This document shows, piece by piece, positions 27,718-37,973 of a stretch of 56,964 nt of DNA (within the stretch, counting starts at the first letter, position 1; every line of letters begins with the position of its first letter). The stretch spans positions 1 through 56,964 of the forward strand of contig JAAUOP010000014.1 in assembly GCA_012034805.1 (NCBI GenBank), given 5' to 3'. The position numbers were made by a program, and so were the translations under genes. The notes beneath the pieces are model-generated. The model was not told the DNA's origin. It searched no databases and saw only the letters and a list, made by a program, of their open reading frames with translations. This DNA is from Synechococcales cyanobacterium CRU_2_2 (GTDB lineage Bacteria > Cyanobacteriota > Cyanobacteriia > PCC-9006 > JAAUQQ01).

Positions 27718-28089
27718 AGAGGTTTTCTATGAGGGCGGTCCTCATATCGGAGACTTGATTATCAATATTCTGGTTGGCTTTACGGTGCTTGGCATCCCAC
27801 TCACGGTGGGGGCGATCGCCCGTGCGCTCTGGCTGCGCTACCGCATTACCAATCGCCGTCTGACCATTGTGGGTGGCTGGATGGGGCGCGATCGCTGGGA
27901 CGTCATCTACAAAGAGATTAAAAAATTATTGCCGTTCCCCGAGGCCTGGGTGCCTGGGGCGACATGGTGGTCACCCTCCAGGACGGGACTCGTCTGGAGA
28001 TGCGGGCTGTGCCCAAGTTTCGCGAAGTCGAAGCCTATCTTCGTCAGCAGGCCAAACTTGATCCGGCTGACACCGCCGTTAAAGCGTAG
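27704..28089 (+). CDS. PH-domain membrane protein, frameshifted
   Basis: A bacterial PH (bPH2/DUF304-like) protein usually found between rnpA and yidC in cyanobacteria. Reads MAIREEVFYEGGPHIGDLII, a membrane segment VLGIPLTVGAIARALWL, RYRITNRRLTIVGGWMGR, DVIYKEIKK. One A is missing from an A6 run (27920-27925); adding it gives IIAVPRGLGAWGDMVVTLQD, GTRLEMRAVPKFREVEAYLR and the stop at 28087-28089. Confidence 0.8.
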
Positions 28090-28146
28090 TCAGATTTGGG
28101 GCCAGCGTCATTTAGCTCCATCGTTCACATCACCTCCCTAACCCGA

Positions 28147-29366
28147 ATGGATTTTGGTATCGGTTTTCTGTCCAACAACGTCATGCTCCCCATCCTAGAT
28201 TTTTTCTATGGACTGGTTCCGAGCTACGGCCTCGCCATTGTGGCGCTGACGCTGGTTGTGCGGTTTGCAGTCTTCCCCCTCAGTGCGGGCTCGATTCGCA
28301 ACATGCGCAAGACCAAGGTGGTGCAGCCCATCATGCAAGAGCGCCAGAAGGAAATTCGCGATCGCTACAAAGACGATCCCGCCAAGCAACAAGAAGAGCT
28401 CGGCAAACTCATGCAAGAGCTGGCAACCCGCTGGCGGGCTGTCTGCCGGTCTTGCTGCAAATGCCGATTCTGTTCGCGCTCTTTGCCACCTTGCGGGGAT
28501 CGCCGTTCTCGAACATCAACTACACTGCCAACGTCCAGGTGTTGCCCCAAGAGCAAATGGAACAGGTCGTACCCAAGGCCTTTGTGACCAATGCCCAGAA
28601 TATTTATTTTGATGACGGTGTCCATGCCAAAATCGCCGCTGTGCTGCCTGCAGGCACCAAGCTAGGCGTCGGCGAAACCGCACAGATTACCTTCAAAAGC
28701 TTGGATGGCACGGCCTTTGATGAGCTCTCAGCCCAGCATCCTGATGTGGATGTAACGCCCCAGTGGAGCATCACCAAAGGCGAAGACAAGGTGCAGGTAG
28801 ACGCCAACGGCAATCTGGTGGCCCTCGCCCCCGGTGATGCCACGATCCAGGGCACGGTACCCGGATTGGCGGCCAATAAGGGTTTTTTGTTCATTGAAGC
28901 CCTGGGCCGGGTCGGGGCTCGCAACGAAGATGGCAGCATCAATTGGGACATCGTCGGCATGGTCGTGGCCTTTGGCGTCAGCCTGTTTGTCAGCCAAAAG
29001 CTGACGGGCCAGGGCGGCGGCGCACCGGCCAATCCGCAGCAGGACAGCATCAACAAAATTACGCCGGTGTTGTTTTCCGGGATGTTTTTGTTTTTCCCGT
29101 TGCCTGCCGGGGTGCTGATGTACATGGTGATCGCGAATATTTTCCAGACCGCGCAGACCTTTTTACTGATGCGTGAGCCACTGCCGGAGAATGTGCAGCA
29201 GATTCTAGATGCCCAGAAGAAGCAGGAAGAAGCAGCCAATAACCGGCTTGCGTTTGAGCCCAAGAACCCGAAGAAGCTGGCTGAGAAAGAGGTCGGTAAA
29301 ACAGGGCTGAACAAAAAGACTGTGTCCAAAAACCTGAAGAAGGGGGTCAAGAAAGACCCGAAATAG
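28147..29366 (+). CDS. yidC: Membrane protein insertase YidC, frameshifted
   Basis: Inserts membrane proteins with or without Sec (Alb3/Oxa1 family). First frame: [58 protein letters not shown] is missing near 28422; restoring it gives [21 protein letters not shown]. The core continues [20 protein letters not shown] and [20 protein letters not shown] with a basic tail. Between the second and third helices sits an insert of about 100 residues that looks like a Big-type Ig fold ([32 protein letters not shown]). Essential gene, so the shift is most likely a sequence error. Confidence 0.92.
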
Positions 29367-29419
29367 AGCGATCGCACTGGGATTGCGCAATACAAAACCG
29401 GGGCAATTTGGTATTTTGT

Positions 29420-29450
29420 AAGGGCTTAGCACTGCTGAGCCCTTGCTGTT
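29420..29450 (+). terminator. Terminator-like hairpin after yidC
   Basis: AAGGGCT (29420-29426) pairs with AGCCCTT (29438-29444), with AGC/GCT inside, followed by GCTGTTTT. It may attenuate transcription between yidC and jag rather than end it. Confidence 0.5.
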
Positions 29451-29465
29451 TTAAGTGGGCAGATC

Positions 29466-29990
29466 ATGAGCGAAGCAACAGAACGACAGATTGAACGGGG
29501 TAGCACCTGGCTGGGCAGGTTGCTAGCGCTAGGCGGGTTTTCCGCGGGCGTGAAGGCAGATTTGTCTGCGCCCTTGGCCCATAGCCCTGCGGCGGTGGAC
29601 AAACATGACGAAGTGGTGTGGTTGAGTATTGAGGCGGACGACTTGAGCGACGCGCAGGTGGAGATGTTGGTGGGCGATCGCGGCTGTGTCCTCGATGCGA
29701 TCCAATACATGGCCAGCCTCGAACTCAATTTGCACATGCAGCCCGATGCCCAGCTTCCCTTTGTGGTGGACTTGGATGGCTATCGCGATCGCCGCCTCGA
29801 AGCATTGCGCAGCCTTGTGGATGAGGCAGCTGCAGCGGTGCAAGGCAGTGGCCAGGAGTTCGAAATTCACGCGCTTTCTTCTGCGGAGCGCCGCCAGGTA
29901 CATACCATCTTCAAGGATAATTTCCCCGAGCTGGAGACCTTTAGCCGGGGCAAAGAGCCCGATCGCTGTTTGGTCGTGCGACCCAAGTAG
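29466..29990 (+). CDS. jag: Jag/KhpB-like KH-R3H RNA-binding protein
   Basis: 174 residues. A KH-II-like region (VVWLSIEADDLSDAQVEML, GDRGCVLDAIQYMASLELN) and a C-terminal R3H domain (SSAERRQVHTIFKDNF, FSRGKEPDRCLVVRP). The R3H motif here is RxxxH (RRQVH). It follows yidC as in most bacteria. The Jag N-terminal domain is absent, normal for the cyanobacterial form. Confidence 0.9.
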   Translation: MSEATERQIERGSTWLGRLLALGGFSAGVKADLSAPLAHSPAAVDKHDEVVWLSIEADDLSDAQVEMLVGDRGCVLDAIQYMASLELNLHMQPDAQLPFVVDLDGYRDRRLEALRSLVDEAAAAVQGSGQEFEIHALSSAERRQVHTIFKDNFPELETFSRGKEPDRCLVVRPK

Positions 29991-30010
29991 AATGAAGTAA
30001 CCGGTCTGGT

Positions 30011-30090
30011 GCAAGATTGCCTTTTGCAAGATTGCCTTTTGCAAGATTGCCTTTTGCAAGATTGCCTTTTGCAAGATTACCTTTTGCTAA
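30011..30090 (+). repeat. 15-bp tandem repeat, about 5 copies
   Basis: GCAAGATTGCCTTTT repeated with little change, then degenerate copies. If translated with yceD it encodes LPFAR units; it may equally be leader sequence. Confidence 0.9.
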
Positions 30091-30658
30091 ATTGACTTGT
30101 GTTCTGTTGCGATGGGGAGCTGGTTATGGAAAGAAGCGATCGAACTCCGCCTTAAAGCCGATCTTGATTCCCCAGTTGCTTCAGATCCCCGAGCGCAATA
30201 TCTGCCTTCCCGTGGAAGACTACTTGCCAGAACTGGACACGCTGACGCCAATTCAAGGCACGCTCTGGGTGGAGCATAAAGGCACCTATTTGGCGGTGCG
30301 GGCTGAGGCCAAGGCTATTGTGACGCTGGCGTGCGATCGCTGCCTGGGTCAGTACAATCATCGGCTAGCGCTCAACCTCGAAGAGGTCATTTGGCTGCGG
30401 GAAGCGGGAGCCGTCATCGATCCCGAACTCGAATTTGAAGCCGCTGCCCTGCTCGAAACCCTGCCTCCAGACGGCAACTTTGACCCGGCCCAGTGGCTGT
30501 ACGAGCAGGTCTGCCTCGCCATTCCGCCCCAATCCCTCTGTGATGCGGCCTGTGAAGGCATTGAGCTAGAAGCAGCAGCCACCACGCCCTTAGATAGCCG
30601 CTGGTCGGTTTTGGCGCAGCTCAAGACCCAAATTCGCGATGATTGCGGTCTCATTTAA
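30017..30658 (+). CDS. yceD: YceD/DUF177 family protein
   Basis: The conserved part starts at ILIPQLLQIPERN (about 30160) and includes YLPELDTLTPIQGTLWV, the metal-binding-like CDRCLGQYNHRL, and a C-terminal CLAIPPQSLCDAAC. DUF177 proteins are tied to large-subunit rRNA accumulation in plants and sit beside rpmF or ycf46 in bacteria. The true start is uncertain: the frame is open from 30017, through the LPFAR repeats, but family members begin just before the IPQLL motif, where no ATG is in frame. Downstream ycf46 starts 19 bp later. Confidence 0.82.
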   Translation: MPFARLPFARLPFARLPFARLPFAKLTCVLLRWGAGYGKKRSNSALKPILIPQLLQIPERNICLPVEDYLPELDTLTPIQGTLWVEHKGTYLAVRAEAKAIVTLACDRCLGQYNHRLALNLEEVIWLREAGAVIDPELEFEAAALLETLPPDGNFDPAQWLYEQVCLAIPPQSLCDAACEGIELEAAATTPLDSRWSVLAQLKTQIRDDCGLI

Positions 30659-30677
30659 TCCTCGTTTCTAGGAAAAT

Positions 30678-32204
30678 ATGGCCTTCAACACCGAATTTGA
30701 GCTGCTGCTCCGCGCCCGCTATCCGCTGCTCTACATCGCCACCGCCGAAGAAACCCGTTTAGAGGCCACCATCCAAGCCTGTGCCGCCCACCTCGGTAGC
30801 CGTGCCGTCTACACCTGGGATTTTGTCGATGGCTACCAGGGCAATCCCAATGCCGAAGGCAAAGGCAAGCGCAATCCGCTCCAGGCGCTGGAATTTGTTG
30901 AGCAGCTCAATCCGAGTGCCCCGGCCATTTTCATTTTGCGAGATTTTCAGCGCTTCCTCAACGACATTGCCGTCTCCCGCAAACTACGCAACCTCTCCAA
31001 GGCCCTCCAGTCTCGGCCTCAAAACCTGGTCATTACCGCTGCCGAGCTCGAAATTCCGACAGAATTGGGCGAAATCATCACCGTGGTGGAATTTCCCTTG
31101 CCCAATGCGGCTGAAATTCGCAGCGAGCTGGGACGACTGATCAGCGCCATCGGCCAGCGGGTGGATGAAGCCAGCCTGGATGACCTGGTGCGCACTTGCC
31201 AGGGGCTCACGCTAGAGCGCATTCGACGGGTGCTGGGCCGCGCCATTGCCACCCACGGCAAGCTCGACACCGATGATCTCGATTTGATCCTTGAAGAAAA
31301 ACGCCAAACCATCCGCCAAACCCAAATCCTCGATTTTTACCCCGCCACCGAGCAGATTTCCGACATCGGCGGCCTCGACAACCTCAAGGACTGGCTGTTG
31401 CGCCGGGGGGGAGCCTTTTCGGAGAAAGCCCGCCAGTATGGGTTGCCCAATCCGCGCGGCTTGCTACTGGCGGGGATTCAGGGCACTGGCAAATCTCTGA
31501 CGGCTAAGGCGATCGCCCACCACTGGCACCTCCCCCTGCTGCGGCTCGACGTGGGTCGTCTCTTCGCAGGTCTGGTCGGCGAATCCGAATCCCGTACCCG
31601 CCAAATGATTCAGCTGGCCGAGGCGTTGTCCCCCTGCATTCTGTGGATCGACGAAATTGACAAAGCCTTTGCCGGACTCGACGGTCGAGGAGACTCGGGC
31701 ACGACCAGTCGGGTCTTTGGTACCTTTATTACCTGGCTAGCGGAAAAGAAAACCCCGGTCTTCGTCGTGGCCACGGCCAACAATGTTCAGTCGCTGCCTG
31801 CCGAGCTGCTGCGCAAGGGTCGGTTCGACGAAATTTTCTTTGTCGGGTTGCCCAACCAGGAAGAACGCAAGGCAATTTTTGAGGTGCATTTGTCCCGGCT
31901 GCGGCCCCACAATTTGCAGGCCTATGACTGCGATCGCCTCGCCTACGAAACCCCTGACTTCTCGGGCGCAGAAATCGAGCAGATCCTGGTCGAGGCTATG
32001 CACATCGGCTTCAGCCAAAGCCGCGACTTCACTTCTGACGACGTCCTAGAAGCCGCCAGCCAAATGGTGCCCCTGGCCCGCACCGCCCAAGACCAGATCG
32101 AAGCTCTCCAGGCTTGGGCCGCCGCCGGACGCGCCCGCCCTGCCTCCCGATTCGACACCCTCAGTAGCCGCATCCAGGATCAACTGCGCGATCGCCCGAC
32201 CTAA
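30678..32204 (+). CDS. ycf46: Ycf46-like AAA+ ATPase
   Basis: 508 residues. An N-terminal Ycf46 domain (ARYPLLYIATAEETRLEATI) precedes the AAA+ core: Walker A GIQGTGKS (266-273, K272), Walker B CILWIDEIDKAF, sensor region VVATANNVQSLP and arginine finger RKGRFDEIFF. The protein is conserved in cyanobacteria and red-algal plastids, with a reported link to photosynthesis under low CO2; the exact client is unknown. Last gene of the rpmH-ycf46 cluster. Confidence 0.92.
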   Translation: MAFNTEFELLLRARYPLLYIATAEETRLEATIQACAAHLGSRAVYTWDFVDGYQGNPNAEGKGKRNPLQALEFVEQLNPSAPAIFILRDFQRFLNDIAVSRKLRNLSKALQSRPQNLVITAAELEIPTELGEIITVVEFPLPNAAEIRSELGRLISAIGQRVDEASLDDLVRTCQGLTLERIRRVLGRAIATHGKLDTDDLDLILEEKRQTIRQTQILDFYPATEQISDIGGLDNLKDWLLRRGGAFSEKARQYGLPNPRGLLLAGIQGTGKSLTAKAIAHHWHLPLLRLDVGRLFAGLVGESESRTRQMIQLAEALSPCILWIDEIDKAFAGLDGRGDSGTTSRVFGTFITWLAEKKTPVFVVATANNVQSLPAELLRKGRFDEIFFVGLPNQEERKAIFEVHLSRLRPHNLQAYDCDRLAYETPDFSGAEIEQILVEAMHIGFSQSRDFTSDDVLEAASQMVPLARTAQDQIEALQAWAAAGRARPASRFDTLSSRIQDQLRDRPT

Positions 32205-32278
32205 AACACCCGACCTAAAACACCCGACCTAAGGCACCCGACCTAAGGCACCCGACCTAAGGCACCCAACCTAAAACA
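32195..32278 (+). repeat. 14-bp tandem repeat, 6 copies
   Basis: CCCGACCTAAAACA/CCCGACCTAAGGCA, from the last codons of ycf46 into the gap up to the convergent amylase. The unit is not a multiple of three, unlike the repeats inside genes. Confidence 0.9.
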
Positions 32279-33790
32279 CCAGACCCGAGCGTGCAGGCAA
32301 GCCGAGTCGAAGCTTGGCACCGTCCCACTCAATGCTGCCAGAGCCGAACAGCACGCGAGCCTCGCCCCGTGCAGCCCCTTCCCCCTGGGCATCAACTTCG
32401 ATCGCCAGATCCACAGCAGTTATCCCTGCATTAATTGCTATCCATCGCGTCAACTGCGGCTGCTCCGGTAGGCTGCGAGCAAACACCAACGCCATACCCT
32501 CGGCGGCCAATACCTGATACCGCCCTGTTCGCAAGACTTCATATTGCTGACGCAGGGTAATCAGTTGCCGATGCATCTCAAGCATTGCCTGATCCCACTG
32601 CTCAGCTGGGGGGAATCCGCGCCGACAGTCCGGATCGAGACCGCCTACCAGACCCACCTCGTCGCCATAATAAATGCTGGGCGCGCCGGGGAAGGTCATT
32701 AACAGGAGCGTTGCCAGAGTCATGCTGGCGCGGTCTTCACCCACAACACTGAATACCCGCGCCACGTCATGACTTGAGAGCAGATTAAGCTGTGTCAGCT
32801 GAATCTCCCAGGGATAGCGATCGAGCAACTCCTCCATCTTTTTGCATAGGCAACCGCATCAATCGCCGGATAGGGATAGTAGCCAGGGCCTTCGACCAGG
32901 GGCATTTGGACGTGATCGCCCCCCACAAACGCCAGGGTCGGCCCCGTAAACAAATAGTTCATCACCCCGTCAAACTGACTGCCATCGAGCCAAGCGCTGG
33001 CATCGTCCCAAATCTCACCGACGATGTAGGCTTCGGGGTTGATCGCTTTGACGCGATCGCGAAATTCTTGCCAAAACCCTGGCGTCTTCACCTCCCCCGG
33101 CACATCCAGCCGCCAGCCGTCGATGCCCAGCTCCAGCCAATATTCCGCCACCTGCATAATGTACTCGCGCACGTGGGGGTTGTCGTGATTAAACGTCGGC
33201 AACGCCCGCAAGCCCCACCAGGCCTGGTAGTTAGAAGGCTTGGTCTCGTCATAGGCGGAGATCGGCCAACCTTCGATGCGAAACCAGTCGAGCCAGGGGG
33301 ATTTTTCGCCGTTTTCGAGGATGTCGTTGAAGAAGAAGAAGCCTCGGCTGGCATGGTTGAAAACGCCGTCGAGAACGATCTTTAGGCCGCGATCGTGGGC
33401 TGATTCTAGCAAGACCTCAAACGCCGCATTGCCACCCAACAGAGGATCGATCTGGTAATAGTCATGAGTGTGATAGCGGTGGTTGGAGGCAGACTGGAAA
33501 ATAGGGGTGAAGTAAATCGCGGTAATCCCCAGATCGACGATGTAATCCAAATTCTCGGCGATGCCCCAGAGGTCGCCGCCCTTGTAGCCATGGATCGTGG
33601 GTGGGGCGTCCCAGGGCTCGAGGGGGACTTGCATGGCCGGGGCGAGGGAGGAGGTGTGAACACCAGACAAGCCTTGGGGGGAATTGCGCCCGGTTTCGCG
33701 CCCAGTTTTGCGCCCGGTTTTGGCAAAGCGATCTGGAAAAATCTGATAAAAAACGGCGTTTTTGACCCAGTCTGGCGTCTGAATATCCAT
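32271..33790 (-). CDS. GH13 alpha-amylase (cyclomaltodextrinase/neopullulanase-like), frameshifted
   Basis: Hydrolyses alpha-glucans. Starts [22 protein letters not shown]13 regions: DGVFNHAS (region I), [10 protein letters not shown] (nucleophile Asp), VGEIWDDAS (acid Glu), [10 protein letters not shown] (third Asp). The frame breaks at a T5 run (32839-32843); one more base restores [19 protein letters not shown]. The protein lacks a signal peptide, so it is cytosolic, probably working on glycogen breakdown products or maltodextrins. A 12-bp repeat (33687-33722) encodes TGRK/TGRE units near the N-terminus. Confidence 0.88.
33687..33722 (-). repeat. 12-bp in-frame tandem repeat in amylase gene
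   Basis: Three copies of a GCGCCCGGTTTT-type unit, encoding KTGR/ETGR. Confidence 0.75.
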
Positions 33791-33880
33791 ATCAAGCAGA
33801 GAGATGACTCCAGATAACCCTAACCTAGGAACTACAATAAGAAAAAGTTCCTCAATCCCAAGTCTCTAGCAGGTATGACG

Positions 33881-34147
33881 ATGAGCAAGCAAGACCTTCG
33901 CAAATCCTTAGATGCACTAAACGATGAGCTCGCCCAGCTCGATCAGGTTGATGGTGCCGTGAAGGAGCGCATGGCCCAGCTCATCAACGATATCGAACGC
34001 CAAATTGATCAACCTGAGGTTCCAGAGCATCGGCAAAATGCGCAGCAAACCTTGCCGATGCTGATCGAGCAATTCGAGGCAGAACATCCCCAAATTACGA
34101 AAAGTCTCAATCGTCTGCTGGTCACCCTAGACGGCATGGGGATTTAG
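33881..34147 (+). CDS. DUF4404-like small protein
   Basis: About 88 residues: SKQDLRKSLDALNDELAQLD...VKERMAQLINDIERQI, then FEAEHPQITKSLNRLLVTLDG. All-helical, acidic and cytosolic; this layout resembles DUF4404. An ATG two codons upstream (33875) is also possible. Function unknown. Confidence 0.7.
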   Translation: MSKQDLRKSLDALNDELAQLDQVDGAVKERMAQLINDIERQIDQPEVPEHRQNAQQTLPMLIEQFEAEHPQITKSLNRLLVTLDGMGI

Positions 34148-34181
34148 CAAGCTGAATACCCAGGTCCAGAATACGCAGGCC

Positions 34182-34217
34182 CAGATTGTTAAGGCTCAGA
34201 TCGTTAAGGCTCAGATT
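34182..34217 (+). repeat. 15-bp tandem repeat at a gene start
   Basis: Two full copies plus part of CAGATTGTTAAGGCT, directly before the FAD-binding motif of the monooxygenase. Confidence 0.85.
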
Positions 34218-35462
34218 GTCATTGTGGGAGCTGGGCCAACGGGGGCTGCTTTGGCTCGGCTGTTGGCCCAGCGGCAAATTCGGGTGACGCTGATTGAGGC
34301 CTCGCGCGACTTTCGGCGGATTTTTCGTGGGCAAGCACTGATGCCTAGCGGACTGGAGGCGATCGCCCAAATGGGCCTTTCCAGCGCGGTGGAAACCATC
34401 CCCCAGATGCAACTGGATGCTTGGGAATTTTGGATTGAAGGCAAGCGGCTGTTCCGCGTCGATGAACCCATTCTCGATCCAGCTTCTGCCTCCAGCAAAC
34501 GACCCTGCACCCTGGTCTCTCAACCCGAGTTCTTGGCCGCACTGGTTCAGCAGGCTGAAGTCTGTCCCGGCTTTGACTTTGTCCAAGGGAAGGCGGTTCA
34601 GTCGTTGATGTGGGAGCAAGGACGGGTGACGGGGGTAAGATTGGCGGATGGGCAGGCGATCGCCGCTGACCTCGTGATTGCCACCGATGGACGCAATTCC
34701 ACATTGCGAGCAAAGGCTGGCTTGCGGCTCCAGGAACAGTCCCCCGCCGTCGATATTCTTTGGTTTAGCCTCAAGGGTGCACCCCCTCTGCGGGACGAAA
34801 ATGTCTTGCGTGCCAATGTCTTGCGTGCCAATGTCTTCTATGCGGTCGTCAAAAACGGCCAAAGCTTTGGCTTATTTCGCTCTGCCCAGGGCGATCTTCA
34901 GCTCGGATGGGGGTTGAATCCCTCGGCCTCAGGGGATTGGCAGCGCGAGAATTGGCCAAAGGTCTTGGCAGAACATTCTCCCGCTTGGCTGGCAAACTAT
35001 TTTCGAGCGAATGCCAACGTGCTGAGTTCGCCGGTTCGATTTTCGGTGACCGTGGGACTGGCCCCGCGCTGGTCCGTACCAGGGCTCCTATTGTTGGGCG
35101 ATGCGGCTCACCCCATGTCGCCGATTCGGGCCCAGGGGATCAACATGGCGCTGCGGGATGCGATCGTGGCGGCGAATCATTTGGTGCCCCTCGGCCAGTC
35201 GGAACTGTCGGGAGCGGCGTTGCACAGGGCTTTGGATCAAGCTTTAGGTGCGATTCAGGCGGAGCGAGAGCCGGAGATTGTGCAATCGCAAGCCCTGCAA
35301 GCCGAAGAATGGGCCCAGGGCGAGAAACTCCGTCGGTATCCAATTTTGCGCTGGGGGGCCAGCCAGTTTGCGCCACTGGTGGGTTGGGGCGTGCGGCGCG
35401 CTTGGCTACAACGGCAGCAGCAACTACGCTTGGGTGTGGCTCCGGTGGAGATTAAGGTTTAG
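34182..35462 (+). CDS. FAD-dependent monooxygenase (UbiH/PHBH-like)
   Basis: Rossmann motif QIVIVGAGPTGAALARLLAQ, the DG motif LVIATDGRNSTLRAKAGL, and GLLLLGDAAHPMSPIRAQGINM mark a class A flavin monooxygenase; the substrate cannot be inferred. The start is a puzzle: the only standard in-frame codon is GTG 34224, which would cut the first beta strand. Upstream the frame stays open through the 15-bp repeat without ATG, GTG or TTG, so repeat growth or an indel may have displaced the start. A second 15-bp repeat (34800-34836) adds ENVLRANVLRANV. The 3' end overlaps the convergent gene by 11 bp. Confidence 0.82.
   Translation, partial: QIVKAQIVKAQIVIVGAGPTGAALARLLAQRQIRVTLIEASRDFRRIFRGQALMPSGLEAIAQMGLSSAVETIPQMQLDAWEFWIEGKRLFRVDEPILDPASASSKRPCTLVSQPEFLAALVQQAEVCPGFDFVQGKAVQSLMWEQGRVTGVRLADGQAIAADLVIATDGRNSTLRAKAGLRLQEQSPAVDILWFSLKGAPPLRDENVLRANVLRANVFYAVVKNGQSFGLFRSAQGDLQLGWGLNPSASGDWQRENWPKVLAEHSPAWLANYFRANANVLSSPVRFSVTVGLAPRWSVPGLLLLGDAAHPMSPIRAQGINMALRDAIVAANHLVPLGQSELSGAALHRALDQALGAIQAEREPEIVQSQALQAEEWAQGEKLRRYPILRWGASQFAPLVGWGVRRAWLQRQQQLRLGVAPVEIKV
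34800..34836 (+). repeat. 15-bp in-frame tandem repeat in monooxygenase gene
   Basis: AATGTCTTGCGTGCC, about 2.5 copies, encoding NVLRA. Confidence 0.85.
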
Positions 35463-37895
35463 TGGGTGAGAGTGACCAAAATTGAAGCTGATTTGACGGC
35501 TCCGACTGGCCTGGAAGCACCTGCTGGTTGGGAGTCATGATCACAAGACGCGAGGTGAGCGGAACGATGCGATCGACACCTGGGTTGTACCAAAAGGGAT
35601 CGTTAGCCGTTGAAAATTGCTGGATCCGCTCAGTGGTCTGGGCGGTTCCCTGGGTGCGGTAGAGTGCCAGATAGTTCGGGGATGGAGCAAGGCTGAGATT
35701 GCGCGCTTGATGCACGAAGAAATAAAGCCAGTCACCCTGCACCGTCAGGTCACGCGGCAGACTAGAGTTTTTCACCGTTACGGGGGGAGGGCAGTTGGGG
35801 CGCTGGTTGGGCAGCGGCGGGGCACAGGGTGCAACAATGACCGTGGTGCCTGTATTCAAATCGATCACTTGCTGAGTTCCCTGGGCGGTACCATCGCTAC
35901 TCCAAAGCTCTTGCCCCTCTGGGCCGCCGCCCCTAAAAAAGAGGCGATCGCGGAAAACCGTGAATTCTCCCACATCCCCCGTCGGAAACATTGCCAACCG
36001 TTGAGTTCCCGGTTCTGTGCCATCGGTCACCCATAGTTCATAGCCTCCGGGTTCAGCCATGCCTCCTCCCATATCCCCTAGGGCCACTGGCATAGGACTC
36101 GGAAAACTGAAAAACAATCGACCGTTGTGAACAAAGGCGGTGCGCTCCGCCCGATTCGACGGCACCGAGCTAAGGCGCTTGACCCGCCGCGTGCTGGTTG
36201 GCTCGCCCTGGGTGGCCCAAAGCTCGAATCCTTGGGGAGAATTCGCCAGGGCAAAGAAGGTCGAGCCTAGGCCCGTGAGCAGGCGAGGGGCGGAACTTTC
36301 TGCTCCCGGATAAATGTCCTGGAGCAAGCGAGTTCCCTCGGGGCTGCCGTCGCTGGTCCACCATTCCCAGCCTGACTGAAGCGTCTCCGCTTCGAGGTAA
36401 ATGCGGCCTTGCCAGGGCGTGAAGGGTTCGGCTGCGGGGTTGAGGGTTTGGAGGGTGATCGCACCCCCTGGCGTACCGTCGCTCGCCAGAGTTGGCTGTT
36501 GCCCTGGGCATCCCGTAGGGCAAAAAACAACTGTTTCCCGGTGCTGGTCAGGGAACCAGGAACCAAGCCACCTTGAGACAGTTGATGGGGAAACTGGCCC
36601 AGGCGAGAGGCCAGAGCCTGGCCGTCGCTCTGCCAGAGCTCAGTCTGGCTGGGTGTCACCACGGAAAACACAAAATTGCCATTTAGGAAAAGATTGGGTT
36701 GTGTGTCCAACCGGCTTGCCTGACTCAGGGCTTGCCTGAGTTCGGGGCTGACTGTTGCGATCGCCCGAGTCCCGGCTGTTGTCCCATCACTGCTCCAGAG
36801 GCGATCGCCCAAACCATCGCCCAGGCCGTCTCCTAAACCATCGGTGTCAGCTGGCTCGGTCGTAAACCAAAGCCGCTGGGCTGAAGCACCGACAAATTGT
36901 GGCGATACAAAGCCGAGAGGGGCCGACTGTGATTGGCGTTCGGCTTCGGCAGAGGGGATGCGATCGCGCACCAATCGGGTTCCAGAAACGGTTCCATCTG
37001 TTGCCCAAAGACCATTGGGGCCGGCGGAAATCACCGCGCCAGAAATGATATTGTTGCCATAGAGCAGCGTTGCCGCGTCACGGGTCGGTGCGAAGAAAAA
37101 CAGTTGATTCTGCAAGACGGCTGTGTTGTGACCAGAGGGAGTCAGGTTGGACGTGGAAAATTCCTTCAGCAGCGTTGCCTGTTGCCACAGGCCGTTGTCG
37201 AGGGATTTGAACTGGACTTGGTATTGGGCGGGTACCCCAGCCTGGGGCTTGAGGTTTGCCGCTTTGGCCTGACAGAGCAGGGCAGCGAGTTCTCCTCGGG
37301 CGATCGCGGCCTCGGGTTTGAGTTCCTTTAAATTGGGATAATTGATTACAAGATTGGCTTGGGTGAGGGCGGCGATCGCGTCTCTGGCATAGCCAGGAAT
37401 CTCGGTTTGATCGACAAAGTAACGGTTGAGGGTTTCGTCAGTATCGGCGATCGCGGTGACGGGTTGAGCCTTGGCTAAGATTACCAATGCCTGGGTTTTG
37501 GTCAGGGCTTGATTGGGCTTAAATTGACGATTAGGATACCCCGTCAACCAGCCTCGTTCGTAGGTCTGTCGGATCGCTGTTGATGCCCAAAATCCTGGGG
37601 AAATATCCGTGAACTCGATCGCAGTTCGAACCGTGGGTGCATTGGGATAGGCTTTCAACATCACCGCTGCCAGTTCCGCACGGGTGAGGGTTCTACTCGG
37701 TTTGAAACTGCCATCAGGATAGCCTTGCAGGATGTCCCGCTCGACAATGCCGTTGATACAAGCTGCTGCCCAATGTCCTTGAGTGTCTCGAAAACGCGTC
37801 GAGTTTCCAGTTTGGGCGATGACGGCTGAAGATGAGGAAAAGGGGATGAGAGCTGGTATCAAAAGCGCTAGTTTTAACAGATTTTTGACAGTCAT
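35452..37895 (-). CDS. SLH-domain protein with ELWxxDGT repeats, frameshifted
   Basis: Exported surface protein of about 810 residues. Signal peptide (LALLIPALIPFSSSSAVIAQ), then three SLH modules (FRDTQGHWAAACINGIVERD, GYPDGSFKPSRTLTRAELA; FTDISPGFWAS...GYPNRQFKPNQALTKTQA; a third to about 215). The rest has ELWxxDGT-type repeats (GLWATDGTVSGTR, RLWSSDGTTAGTR, YELWVTDGTEPGTQ, QELWSSDGTAQGTQ), a beta-propeller-like family. A base is missing near 36476; adding it reads through DGTPGGAITLQTLNP to the second frame. SLH domains anchor proteins to peptidoglycan-linked polymers. Confidence 0.85.
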
Positions 37896-37973
37896 TATCG
37901 CGATCGGGTTGAGTGGGTTTAGTCTGGGCTTTGTTCAGGGTTCCAACTTAGGTATTCGTTCGATTCTGCTCGA

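Noticed and set aside
30011..30090. CRISPR-like array
   Set aside because: The 15-bp units are contiguous with no unique spacers; no cas genes in the window. The same holds for 32195-32278 and 52411-52470.
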